From assembly GCA_964017065.1 (NCBI GenBank), contig OZ024783.1:18699752-18763751 (forward strand): a stretch of DNA of 64,000 nucleotides, in the 5' to 3' direction. Origin of the DNA: Haliclona indistincta. Its lineage: Eukaryota; Porifera; Demospongiae; Haplosclerida; Chalinidae. Both the position numbers and the translations under genes were made by a program. How positions within the stretch are numbered: the first letter of the stretch is position 1; every line of letters starts with the position of its first letter. Below are positions 52,379 to 63,900 of the stretch, piece by piece. Below the pieces are notes generated by a model, which was not told where the DNA came from, made no database searches, and was given only the letters and a program-made list of their open reading frames with translations.

Positions 52379-52387
52379 TAGCCGTAA

Positions 52388-52935
52388 ACATTGATGTTCG
52401 GCAAAAGCAATCTATTATCCGGCACCAGTCCTAGTGACTGATAGCTAGACGAATGGGTGGGATTGCAAGTCAGTACTGCAAACACCTTTATCCATCGGCA
52501 TTACAACGAGCTACAATTGAAAAGCTCTCGTCTTGCCGTCCGGGTAATTTTCTTTTCCAAAGACCCCGGGGTCGAGCAATCTTTGTTCGGCAACTCATGA
52601 TATTGTTTCAGTGCAATTTACGGTCAAAGAAAACACGATTGCGATACAGAAACACGTCGACTGAGTAGAGCCATCTCATGTCTATTACAATCACCAAAAT
52701 TCAGTAACCCTGTGTTCGTTTCTTGATCGCGCAAGCTGCAAACAGCCAAAATAGTGGGTGTGACTTCAAATGAGTAACCCAGTGTTTGTAAAACAAAGAA
52801 TAAACCAAGCATTCCAGAAGTTAAATTTGATTCTAAGCCTCTTTGTCTGCACTCGCAAAGTAGTTTAGCGCTGATCAATGACTGCATTAGTGATGGATAC
52901 TAATTTTCATTATTATTAACAATTTTAAACTTGTA
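52388..52935. other. Nothing recognised
   Basis: No gene or repeat recognised in about 550 bp. Confidence 0.4.
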
Positions 52936-52939
52936 TCTA

Positions 52940-53805
52940 AAAATAATTGTTATGCTGTACATACACCTCGCCTACGCATACATGCATGCAGTGCATACGA
53001 GCCCCGCCCGCACTTATTTGTACAGCGGTTATAATTATCAGACAAGCGCAGAATGATGATCCTATTCGAGCTTACCGTTCTTCGAAGACTCCAGACAAAT
53101 AATGCGTTCTCCGTGATCCATACGGCGTGGCGATACTCAAGCTAGTGCTTGGTCACGTGCGCTAACCACTGCTTGGTCACGTGCGTATTGCGCAATCACA
53201 ATAATGGCGACTAACACTTAGCTGACAATGGATCACGATCGAGAAATCGCCGAATTTATATCGCCGTTACGCTAAAAACAAAGTTCAAAACTGAGGCACC
53301 TGCCAAGAGAATTTCACGACTGTTCGTGAGTGTTTTTGTCTCGGCACCGCTCGTGTAAAGGCGCTAGGCGCGCTGAAGAAAGAAGAATCTGGCGTTGCCC
53401 CATCTTACAGTAGCAAGGAGATCGCTCGAAATTGTTGCTAAAGTGACGAACCTGGAAACGGTGAAAATCGAGTTTCGTCATCTTCGTTTTCTTCTTTCTT
53501 TCTTTTTTTTATAACAACTTGCTAAATTGTTATAAAAAAAGAAAGAAAGAAGAAAACGAAGATGACGAAACTCGATTTTCACCGTTTCCAGGTTCGTCAC
53601 TTTAGCAACAATTTCGAGCGATCTCTTTGCTACTGTAAGATGGGGCAACGCCAGATAGCAGATAGACCTAAGTGTCTTTGGACGTATAAAATTCATCACC
53701 AGGCGAAATATCAACGTTTGAACGTCAGTACATTGTATGTAGCCGCCATCTTGTTTTTCCGTTCAATCCTACATAGGGAGTCACTACCGTGCCTCCCTAA
53801 TGCTA
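52940..53805 (+). mobile_element. GCCGCCATCTTG-family element, copy 5, with internal inversion
   Basis: The 5' portion (AGCCCCGCCCGCACTT, CACGTGCGTATTGCGCAATC) and 3' end TAGCCGCCATCTTGTTTTTC, CCTACATA, GGGAGTCAC-TACC-GTGCCTCCC and TAAT at 53800. Between them 53388-53660 is a palindrome: the GATGGGGCAACGCCAGA...TTTCACCGTTTCCAGG segment is present in both orientations around GCTAAATTGT at about 53522. Confidence 0.75.
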
Positions 53806-53854
53806 AACGAATACATGCATGAGTCAGCGCACGGGTATGTGTTCCATTGAACTC

Positions 53855-53990
53855 TATAGCTAGTTATTATTATTGAGAACACACACCAACACAGGTGCAT
53901 AATTATAATAATGAAGTTAGAATAGTCCGGAGCATTAGCCTTAGTATCAGAAGTACCATGAATAATGTCAAGATTCATTTTCAAAAAGGC
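53855..53990 (-). mobile_element. LINE 3' end fragment (divergent subfamily)
   Basis: The minus strand reads ...GGCTAATGCTCCGGACTATT, then GTTGGTGTGTGTTCTCAATA and AATAAC, paralleling the 3' end at 36655-36740 with about a quarter of positions changed. Confidence 0.55.
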
Positions 53991-54372
53991 CGAACAACAG
54001 CAGTACAGTATTTATCATCATCATGGCAGATTTTCAAAAATGGTGACCCAAACACAGATTAATTGTCCAGCGAAGGAATAAACCAGAACAGATGAATCAC
54101 GAAAAACAGCACGAATGAGCAGATTCGAACTCAGTGCTAGAACTGCTCTGTCAATAAATTTAGTAGAGTTTATCTTGAGAACACAAGGTTATATATACTT
54201 AACATATTAGCACAATAGTGAACTAAAGAATTATGAACTAAACACGTACTAACTAGGAATGATGTTCTAGATAGACAAAGAGGAACACATGGCTACAAAC
54301 AGATTAATTAACTACAATGAACACTGAGCTCATCATCACGGTAGACTGTTCCAAACAGGCTATAGCTTCTAG
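53991..54372. other. Downstream of receptor tail exon
   Basis: No domain seen. It would hold the 3' UTR of the minus-strand receptor; no AATAAA-type signal was confirmed. Confidence 0.35.
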
Positions 54373-54653
54373 CTACATATCCTTGATCTCTATTTCTTGA
54401 GACTGCTTGCTCGAATAAGCTACACAGTCATTTAGTTCAACTTTCTCATAAGCAGGATTCTCCTGAGTAGTTAGTCGTCGTGGTGGAAGTTGAGGAGGAA
54501 CTGAAACATCAATGTAGTCATAGATATGGTCAGGTTCTTCTTGTCTGGTAATTGTCTTCTTCCAGCGCTTCCGACATACAATAACCAGCAATACAATGAA
54601 GAAAAAAACTGAAATTATGATGATGAATAGAATAATTCCAATGACTGTTCCAG
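54373..54653 (-). CDS. Transmembrane and cytoplasmic-tail exon, probable 3' exon of the Ig receptor
   Basis: Starts after acceptor GTATTCCTTGCAG (54654 and above) in phase 1 and reads GTVIGIILFIIIISVFFFIV + LLVIVC, a single membrane span. Then come a basic stop-transfer (RKRWKK) and a tail with DHIYDYIDV, PPQLPPRR (SH3-type proline motif), NPAYEKV (NPxY, a PTB-binding type) and a stop at TAG. All visible Ig exons at 60941-64000 end in phase 1, so the last of them could splice here across a 6.3-kb intron of transposons. The link is inferred, not proven. The extended ORF upstream of 54653 is intron. Confidence 0.65.
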
Positions 54654-55665
54654 CTGCAAGGAATACACAGATTGAACACAGAAGCCTGAAGGAATCATGA
54701 TTAAAAAGTGTTGTGCACCCTCTCATTGGCATCGTGAAACAAATCAGACAAAAAATTGAGTCACTTATTCTGTACGAGAATTTCTCCAGTGTTGTAAGTC
54801 CTATAGTGATGCCTATTATGTCCACTAAAACGTACACCCAGTAGCATGAAGGTATATGTCTCTCTTAAACATTCGTGGCATTGCGCATGTTGGTTTGGCT
54901 GAATAAAGCATTGCATATCCGGCGGACAGAGCTAGACTGCACTGTGAACGTAACTCACTGATGTCGAAAAAAGGATCCGTGGGTCTATAGATAACTAAGC
55001 TGTCTAGCTGCATGCCAAGTCTAGTCGTGTTACAGAGCGCTCACAAAGATATTTTCGATTTCTTAGTTGACGAAGCTGTTCGTTTCTTGTGCACTTCGTA
55101 ACGCACTATGCATGGTAACGCCTTTAGCCCCCGTTTTTGCAAAGAACAAAGTGCAGTCTTTGCTCTGTCTGGATATGCAATGCTTTCCTTTCAACCAAAT
55201 TTTGGTTCAGGATGCTGGTTGCAACAATTATTTTACACTCTCCCCAATTGTGATGCCAAAGTTAATGGTCTCATACTGTACATTTATCACACACAGTGTA
55301 TTGCTAAAACACTTTGGCTAACCAGTTATAAGACCATCAAAAGCAGTACTGAAGGTCGGTGTATCTGTAGCTAAACCTTGTGTGTTCATCACTCCTGCAT
55401 GCATACACTCATGGTATTATACTTACAAAAATACAGATGCATGTATACATGATTTCTGTACAGCAAAAAAGCACCAAAGGTGCAGATGCCTCGGTGGAAT
55501 ACCACCATTAATTTTCACATATGCAGTAAAGTTAAACTGCTGCTTTCTGTACAGCAATCACAATGCAGTATATTTGTTATGCAATCAGAAGCCAATCAGT
55601 GCTGACCACTAATTCAACTGGGCGTGCACATTATCATTGCCGATAGGCAATCATATGGAATCCCA
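54654..55665. other. Presumed intron with dispersed repeat
   Basis: 54960-55205 is the second copy of the repeat at 33000-33260. 55467-55495 repeats the GCACCAAAGGTGCAGATGCC motif of 18196. Otherwise nothing. Confidence 0.5.
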
Positions 55666-55669
55666 TTAA

Positions 55670-56176
55670 GGGCAGACATTCAACTAGGGTCAAAGGTTTC
55701 ACATCGCGCGCGTTCGTGTGCGCGCGCGTACAGAATTACTATAAAGGCTTGTTTGTAGCACCAACCGGCCAGTTGGTTCGGTGGCACAGCGGTTTAGTAT
55801 GGTGGCTTGTGATGCAGTCGGGCAGGGTTCGATTCTCACACAATGCATGTTTTTTGTGTTTTTTTATAAAAGTTAAGTTTTTTAGCTCCAGCCTTAGTGA
55901 GGCCTGTTTATGACGACTCTCCCGACGATCCTTAGTTAGGAAAACCCTCCCGACGATCCTTAGTTAGGAAGACCCTCCTGACGATCCTTAGTTAGTTAGG
56001 AAGACCCTCCCGACGATCCTTAGTTAGTTAGGAAGACCCTACCTACATTGCGCAGTTAGGAGAAGGTTTTTAGGGTTTTGGGTTTAGCTGTATGTTAAAC
56101 TTTAGTGCTACAAACAAGCCTTTATAGTAATTCTGTACGCGCGCGATGACCTTTGACCCTAGTTGAATGTCTGCCC
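55670..56176. mobile_element. TTAA-flanked element with tRNA-like core
   Basis: Ends GGGCAGACATTCAACTAGGG and exact inverse, with arms of about 100 bp through CATCGCGCGCG to TATAAAGGCTTGTTTGTAGC. TTAA lies at 55666-55669 and 56177-56180. Inside are a tRNA-like segment (55776-55842), about four repeats of GACGATCCTTAGTTAGGAAG type (55915-56040), and the CCCTAAA/CCTAAC module (56047-56085, reverse). piggyBac- or Kolobok-like by target. Confidence 0.8.
55776..55842 (+). ncRNA. tRNA-derived sequence (Pol III boxes)
   Basis: A-box-like TGGCACAGCGGTTTAG at 55782 and B-box GGTTCGATTC at 55826, spaced as in tRNA genes; related to 32709-32784. Not a clean tRNA fold as far as I can see by eye. Confidence 0.5.
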
Positions 56177-56440
56177 TTAACGGATTCAATGATATGTAGG
56201 GATGACGTCGAATTAAGATGGCGGCTACTCATGTGTGAATATTAGTTTTCGCACATAATTATCTCTTCTGTTATACATTTCTACTGCATTTTAACTATCT
56301 CTGAGGGAATCTGAAGTGTAAGCGCTTGTAGGAAGTCCATGAAAGTCGCCGGGATTGCTTGCTTGACGACGAAAATCAAGATGGCGACTCTCAGGGAGCA
56401 AGTTGCAGATCTTCGCAGTTTTAGCGTTTATCGAAATATT

Positions 56441-57356
56441 TGAGCTACTGGAGTTGGTTGTTTTTTGGAATAGCCATTATGCAGGCGCCCTTGCATACGC
56501 AGATGATATAGTGCTTTTGGCACCTTCTGCCTCTGCATTACGCACCCTTCTTGCTACTTGTGAATCACATGGTAGTTGTCTTGGTCTACATTTCAATCCT
56601 CTCAAGACTCAGCTTATTAAATTTGGTTTGGGTGTATCTGATTTTGACAATATTAATTCTAATTTCCTCTTCTGTGACTCGCCTCTCCAATTTTCTAATA
56701 CCGTCGTGCACTTGGGTAACAAGCTAAAGTATAATCTCTGTGACGATGAAGATATTCTGCTAAAATCTCGTTATTTATCCAGGGCTGCTAATAGCTTATT
56801 TTCTACTTTTCCAAATATCGGACTGATTCCTATGACATATCTGTTTTCATCATATTGTCTAGCTCTGTATGGTTGCGAACTTTGGAATATTTCTTCTCCT
56901 GGTCTAAGGAGTTTAGAGGTTGTATTAAACAACTGTCTGCGGCGTATCTGGAGATTACCTCCTAGAACGCATACCGGTATCATGCATCGATGTGCTAGAG
57001 TCCAAAGTATTTATAACTTGGTTTCTTCAAGATCGCTTAAATTTATCAAAAATGCAAAAAACAACTCAAACACTTTGGTCAAACTGATCTTTAACGAAGA
57101 TTTGGCTTATACTTTCTCTGGACACAATATTTTCTGTGGTCATACTTATTTAAAAGAATATTCCACTGATGACGAGAGATGTGCTATAGTATTAAGAGAT
57201 TTCCTGCTGTCATCAAGCACTGTTAACATTTGTCAGGGAAGCTCTTCTATTGACTTAATGCTAAGGACAATTGCTACTGATTAACATTAATTTTAAATCT
57301 ACATGTACACCTTATGTGGTGTGTTTTTCAATAATAATAATAATAATAATAATAAT
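56441..57356 (+). pseudogene. LINE copy 2, 5'-truncated within RT
   Basis: Starts inside the RT at the STGVG segment just before the YADD block (YADDIVLLAP) and runs to the same TAA and (AAT)n tail. It differs from 35842-36766 at only a few positions, so it is a recent insertion. The ATG at 56403 lies in flanking sequence; the open frame has no complete RT. Confidence 0.9.
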
Positions 57357-57673
57357 CAGGCGCGTTTCCACGATAGGGCTCCGGGTGCTCAAGCACCCCC
57401 CTCAGCATTGAAGTTTTAAATTATTCATTGCATCAAAGTACACTCTGGCTATAAATTTATCATAACTGTTATTGCAACGAACTTAGAAGCTGCCAATATC
57501 CCACTCTAAGGTAGTTTAGGCTGCTTTTCCATTAGTTCAGCGATGAACAAATCCGGTGCGCCATGATAATAGTGACGAAAATGACGTAATTTAAAGAATA
57601 AATGAATATTAATTAGATTTTGCGCGCGCTTCGCGCGCGCACCTTCCTTTCCTCATTTCTAAACACGCGCCTG
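57357..57673. mobile_element. CAGGCGCG MITE in the LINE tail
   Basis: Ends CAGGCGCGTTTCC and GGTTTAGAAATG-side inverse AAACACGCGCCTG, with ATAATAAT on both sides. Because the target is the (AAT)n tail, the duplication length is ambiguous; 8 bp with CAGG ends would suit hAT. A GCGCGCGC palindrome lies near the right end. Confidence 0.6.
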
Positions 57674-57698
57674 ATAATAATAATTAGACATCTAGGAT

Positions 57699-58682
57699 AG
57701 GGTCCGCAATGAAAAAAAAAGAGTGTTACAGATTCAGCGGGATTGCGTCTCAGCGTGTAAAGTGGGTTGACCCGAACATAGAACAGACTAGGTAAAGAGA
57801 GAAGCGCCAAGTCCTTCCTTTTTGCAGGAAAAACAAAAAGACTTAAAATAACGTGGGCGGAGCTAGCCAATCGCAATTAAAAATTGCTTTTTATTCGAAC
57901 AACATTCAACGCCGACTCGAAGCTTAGTGATGTTCGTAAAGACGCTCAGGATCATACTTTCAAGAATTCCGAGGTCTTGGACGTCGCAGCGTCCTTCGTG
58001 TGTTGTTTCCAGGTCATAATTAGTAAGGGGGCGGGGCTCCCGAAACGGCAAAAAATATACTCATTGGGCTCGAGCGCCTTTGTACATTGTGCTGCAGCAA
58101 CCCTATTGCAGATTTAACTAAGTTAAGTGACAATGTATCTACATAGCAAGTTTTATGACGTTTATGCGTTACCTTCCATCTGGCTCAAAAATTTTTAACA
58201 TTTTTTGAGCCAGATGGAAGAAAGCATGTAAAGTTTATAACATTTGCTGTGCAGATACATTGTCACCTAACTTAGTTAAATCTGCAATAGGGTTGCTGCA
58301 GCACAATGTACAAAAGCGCTCGAGCCCAAAGAGTATTTTCTCACGGTCTCGGGAGCCCCGCCCCCTTTCAGATTATGACCTGGAAACAACACACGAAGGA
58401 CGCTGCGACGTCCAAGACCTCGGAATTCTTGAAAGTATGATCCTGAGCGTCTTTACGAACATCACTAAGCTTCGGCGTTGAATGTTGTTCGAATAAAAAG
58501 CAATTTTTAATTGCGATTGGCTAGCTCCGCCCACGTTATTTTAAGTCTTTTTGCTTTTCCTGCAAAAAGGAAGGACTTGGCGCTTCTCTCTTTACATGTT
58601 CTATGTTCGGGTCAACTCACTTTACACGCTGAGACGCAATCCCGCTGAATCTGTGACAGTCGATTTTTTCATTGCCGACCCT
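57699..58682. mobile_element. AGGGTCCGC foldback element, copy 4 (exact 9-bp duplication)
   Basis: 984-bp palindrome from AGGGTCCGCAATGAAAAAAA to CATTGCCGACCCT, with central TTCCATCTGGCTCAAAAATT hairpin near 58195. Exact 9-mers ATCTAGGAT at 57690-57698 and 58683-58691. The empty site (GACATCTAGGATTGATCAGG on the minus strand) is seen at about 46475-46492. Confidence 0.9.
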
Positions 58683-59250
58683 ATCTAGGATTGATCAGAC
58701 GATTGTTCTGAGCATGGAAATACCTATGGCGAAGCTGACAGACGTTTCTAAAGTGGTAAAACAAAATCGCCGCCCACGCGAATTGTTCTTTCTTTTTTCA
58801 GTAAGCCTAGCGCTGTCCTGAGTGAACAAATCACTATCAAACCTGCACCATCGCATGTGTATACATCTGGGGTAGTGCACGTAGTTCTTAGATAGGCATC
58901 AAACACTACCAGAAGCGAGTAATCCTTAAAAAAACATGGTTTTTGGACAGTACTTTTGGACAGTTAGGGCCACTCCATTAATTAACCCTCTTGTCGCTCC
59001 TGATCATTGACTCTGCCCACATCGGTTTTGAAACTGAGCTCGGTTCTCGCTTTCTCTCTGCTCTCAGTGCTCTGGGCGCTTCAGCGCGCAAGCTAGAGCC
59101 TAGAGGTATGAACAAGCAGTATACCATACTCTGGGTAACACTGATCTGTCTATGCTGACATTATGACCCACGGCAGGCGCGAACCAGACGACGGTGATGC
59201 TAGGTGATGCTATCCGATCTCACTGAGCTATAGACCGTTTGGGCGCTAAT

Positions 59251-60295
59251 ACTTGACCACAATAATATTCTATAAAAAAAATTCATTAACCGCCATTTTT
59301 GAGTCCTACTAGTACACTTTTGCTACAAAGACCATCAAGAAAAGCGTGGAACACAATTTTTATGAGTTCTTTTGTGATGCCAAGTGGAGACAAGCTCGGA
59401 AAAGCACTGACAAGCGCAACTTGATCGGAGTCAAAACTCACACTCGCGACTTCCAGCGGCCGTTCTATCTACGGTATGCCTCAGAAACAACGAAATGTAG
59501 CACATTACCTCCGATAAAACGTCGAGCTATCTGTTTCTCAACCTGAAATTGCACCAACGATCCTAGAAGTGTCGAATACACTTCACCACCAGGTATTTGC
59601 TATGGCTCCGGAGCGTTTAGAACAATATTTTTCAACCTTTTTCCATATATCTACGTTTGTCTATGATAGAGAGCCCCCAAGAGATGAGTAACACCCAATA
59701 GTATCGGCGAATTGCTCCTGTTTGTTCGATGTTCAGTATAATTCTAGGCCTTGAAAATGGCTGACAAAGGCGTGGCACGATTACGTTTTTAGCGGTCAGC
59801 TGTTAGCGCCCAAGGGGTCTATATGCTACTAGTTTCTTACTCTACCCGGCGTAAGCTATACCCATAGGACCCCTGTGCTGTTAACAACTGGACATTGGTC
59901 ATTGTAAAAAGCTAGAAGCCTCTGTGATCGTGATATCAACATCAGCAGTTCAGCACGCGAGCCTGGGACTAGTCTACGGACTAGCCATGATCATCATAGT
60001 GTTCCACTGAGTTGTTAGTGTTAGTCTCTTCTTCATCCATGACAGTGCTAAGAAATATCATGTTTTCAACTAATACTCTCAACCTCTCTAACTAATTTAA
60101 ACCTTTTCATTGTGCTTGTGATTGCATATTCCATGTTTCTTGACTCTCTGCAGTGTTTAGAGGCTATGCACCTTCTGATCTACTAGACTAGTACCTGCTG
60201 CTCACAGAGTTGTAAAAATGAAATAAAAGCTATAGCATAGAATACAGCTAATAAGTTCAAACTGATAGTGATCAAAAAAGTAACAAAACCAAGCC
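59251..60295. other. Nothing recognised
   Basis: About 1 kb with no recognised domain, repeat or splice-bounded frame; presumed intron of the receptor gene. Confidence 0.4.
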
Positions 60296-60906
60296 AAGTA
60301 AAAAAGTTTTAATAAAAACACTAAAAAGTTTAGGGATGACGCTTGCAAAAGTAAAGGAACAAGATTGGATGATGCTTGCAAAAGTAAAGGAACAAGATGG
60401 GATGATGCTTGCAAAAGTAAAGGAACAAGATGGGATGATGCTTGCAAAAGTAAAGGAACAAGATGGGATGATGCTTGCAAAACAAAAAGTCCCAAGTATC
60501 CCTACATCAGCTGCTTGAAGGAGGACACAGTTCGATGAAGTAGTTGACAGTTGTAAATAACTGTGATTTGGAGTACGCAGTCCGATGAAGTGATTGACGG
60601 TTTAACTAGAGGTATCTGTGTTTGGAGGACGCAGTCCGATGAATTAGTTGTAATTGACAGTTGTGAATAGCTAGAGGTAACTGTGGTTTGGAGGACGCAG
60701 TCCAATTAAGTAATTGACGGTTGTAAAAGGTATAGGAAGAGGATTCCACATTTCTCAGTTGCACGTCAACGCTGCAAGCCGCTGATGTAGGGATACTTGG
60801 GACCTTTTGTTTTGCAAGCATCATCTCATCTTGTTCCTTTACTTTTGCAAGCGTCATCCCTACAATTTTTAATTTTTTTTTATTAAAATTTTTTTACTTT
60901 ACTTGT
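60296..60906. mobile_element. Foldback element with subrepeat arms, copy 2
   Basis: As 45058-45530, but the left arm holds five tandem units of GATGATGCTTGCAAAAGTAA type (33 bp) while the right arm holds about one and a half, so the arms have expanded unequally. The loop has GGAGGACGCAGTCCGATGAA repeats. Confidence 0.8.
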
Positions 60907-60940
60907 AGATTTATTGTTTTCTAATAAGTGCTAGACTTAC

Positions 60941-63900
60941 TGTTAACATTCAATGTTAGCGTAAATACTCCAGTGAAGTCACTAGATGAGATATTGTATG
61001 TACCAGCATCACTGGCTAGTAGCTGTCCAGTAGATACCAGTTCACCTGAGTTAGTTATACTCAGTCTGGAGGAGAGAGGAGGGCTACTAGTGAAACCAGA
61101 GGGAGCAGTGGGTAACATGAGAGAGGTTGTGGAAGCCATATCTTGGTCCAGAGTGACAGTACGTGCTCCATTAACTGTAACAAATGAATAGATTTATTGT
61201 TTTTTAATAAGTGCTAGACTTACTGTTAACATTCAATGTTAGTGTAAATACTCCAGTGAAGTCACTAGATGAGATATTGTATGTACCAGCATCACTGGCC
61301 TGTAGCTGTCCAGTAGACACCAGTTCACCTGAGTTAGTTATACTCAGTCTGGAGGAGAGAGGAGGGCTATTAGTGTAACCAGAGGGAGCAGTGGGTAACA
61401 TGAGAGAGGTTGTGGTAGCAGCCATCCAGTGAATATCAGTGATTTGAGTGCCTTCCACTACAGAAATAATGATCTAACAAATTGAATCAATTAACTTGCT
61501 CACCGCTAATCGCTAATGTTAAACTGAAGGATCCCTTATAGTTTCCTGAACTAAGAAGGAACGTCCTACTATGATCACTAGCTTGTCGCTGTCCAGTTGA
61601 TATAAGGTAACCGGTCATGTTGACCTCTATACCAGAAGGGAATGAAGGAGAAGACGCATAGCCTGATGGTGCATCTGGCAGAATGGCAATGGCTGCAGGA
61701 GTATTCCATTGCAGTATAACATCTTCATTACTATTGACTACTGAATGATATAATTATAAAAGATGTTGTTCATCATAGATTGTGGAACATACCACTGATT
61801 TCAATTTCAAGAGTGAAGAATGATGCATAGTCGTCTGATGTTATTCTGTATTCACCAATATCAGAAAACTGTAGTCGACCACTAGATGTTACAATGCCAC
61901 TAGTGTGATTAATATGCAGCCGAGATGAAAATGAAGGATCTATATTGTATTCTGATTGAGCTGTTGGCAGTATCCGTTGATTTGACATGCCAGGACTCTT
62001 CCAATTTAATTCTACTCTCTCAAATCCGCTAACTGAAGGAGCAGAACAATATTACCGAGGGAATGAGTACATGAGATACTTACTGCTGACACCAATCTTA
62101 AGTCTTGGTACACCAGTATAATCACGCATTGTGATAATGAATGTTCCAGTATCAGTATAGTCCAGACCACCAGATGACACTAGTACACCAGTTGTTGTGA
62201 TGTTTAGCTGTGGAGACAGCATAGGGTTGACTATCACTCCAGAAGGTACTGGCGGCAATATAGTACTTCTCCCCGCATTCTCCCATTGAAATGTGGCTAT
62301 GATAGTGTTGCGAGCTACAAATCAGAATTAAATAATAAACTTATTGTAATCAAATGTAAAACATTTTGTTGCATGTTGCAATAATTATATGCACCTTCTC
62401 ATGTTTAATTTTGATTACCAAAAATTCTGACAGTGACAAGCTAAAGCTAATAGCTGGTAGTAAAGCTAATAGCTGTGAGCTATGTGGCATAGCTACAATT
62501 CAGCAAAACCTTCTATAAGGATGGTTTTGCAGTGCACACGGCAGACACTAGTTATATATGGTTAAACTTAAAACCAAGTTGGACGCTCCTTCCTCTTGCA
62601 CACTCCTTGCCCTTGCACACTCCTTCCCATTGCACATGCACTCCTTCCCATTGCACATGCACTCCTTCCCATTGCACGCTCCCTCCCATTACACACTCCT
62701 TCCCCTTGCACACTCCTTCCTCTTGCACACTCCCTCCCCTTGCACACTCCCTCCCCTTGCACACTCCTTCCCCTTGAACACTCCTTCCCTTGTACACTCC
62801 TTCCCATTGCACACTCCTTCCATTCCACACTCCCTCCCCTTGCACACTCCTGCCTGCACAGTATACTTACGACTAATAATATAGTTCCTAAAACCAGATA
62901 CGATGGCTCCATTAACAGTCAGTTCCACCTGATATATCCCTCCTTCTGGATAGTCTATATTTGCTATCGTCAATTCGAACGAGCTTGGATCCACCGAGTA
63001 CTTTGTGCCTGGTGCTGTCAGATCAATCGGCTTTCCATTGAACCACCATGTAGCGGTAAATGGCTCAGAGGGAGGATTGTTGATTGGACGTTCGGCTGGG
63101 TTCCCGATACTGGGATCATCAATAGCATTAATGTTAAGATCATCAGGTTGCGGCAATGTAACACCCTGATCAGGAGCTATGATAATAATTATCACGATAA
63201 TTATTATTATGATCAATAAGTGTATTATATTAACTCACGAGTTGGCAGTATCATGACTCTTCTGGTCACTCTGCCAGAGTTTACAGGGTTAATAACAACA
63301 CATGTAAATGATGAGCCAATATAAGTGTTGTAGAGTGGACTAGACGTGTTGAGGTAGTAGTTAGTGTAACCATAAGGTTCAGTGCCTGGTAGACCCTCCC
63401 CGTCGATGATGAAACCTTGAAACAGAAACTCAAAAGTAGAATCATTGAAGCGCCACCTATAATCACAACATTGGTCATTGTATACACTAATGATAACAGG
63501 AGCTCACCCAACACCAAATGTTTGGTTTCTAACTCCTTTTGTGCATGGCAGCACAAGCTCCTGACCCTCAATAGCAAAAATGGACTCAGGAGGCGAAGAG
63601 GTGAAGAATGGAGCATCAGCTGGTATAGGTCCATCTATATAGAACACATGATCAGCTGTGATCAGTGTAATAGTCATGGTGATTGGTGTGATAGTGACGG
63701 TGGTCGATGTGATAGTGATAGTGATCAGTGTGATGGTGATCGATGTGATGGTGATTAGTGTGATGGTGATCAATGTGATGGTGATCAGTACCTAGCAGTG
63801 TTAGTGTAGCCCAGTTGCTTCTCACTGCTTGGCTAGAATCCTCGGGATGTGTAGCCACACACCTCACCATCATGCCGTCATCTAAAGTTCTGTTAGCAAA

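Larger units (their letters stand above)
55620..59250 (-). mobile_element. ATCATTGCC-hairpin family element, copy 2, with nested insertions
   Basis: Reverse-orientation copy of 45905-46755, in pieces: 55627-55665 (hairpin end), 56181-56440, 57674-57698 and 58683-59250. It is split by a TTAA-flanked element (55670-56176), a LINE (56441-57356) carrying a small MITE (57357-57673), and a foldback element (57699-58682). The order gives relative ages: host element oldest. Confidence 0.7.

Noticed and set aside
60202..60518. Repetitive ORFs (ASSHLVPLLLQ; KVKEQDGMMLA)
   Set aside because: Translations of the 33-bp foldback subrepeats.
62532..63219. Overlapping plus and minus ORFs in the C/T-rich and GTGAT repeats
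   Set aside because: Intronic simple repeats; the real exons are on the minus strand with splice borders.
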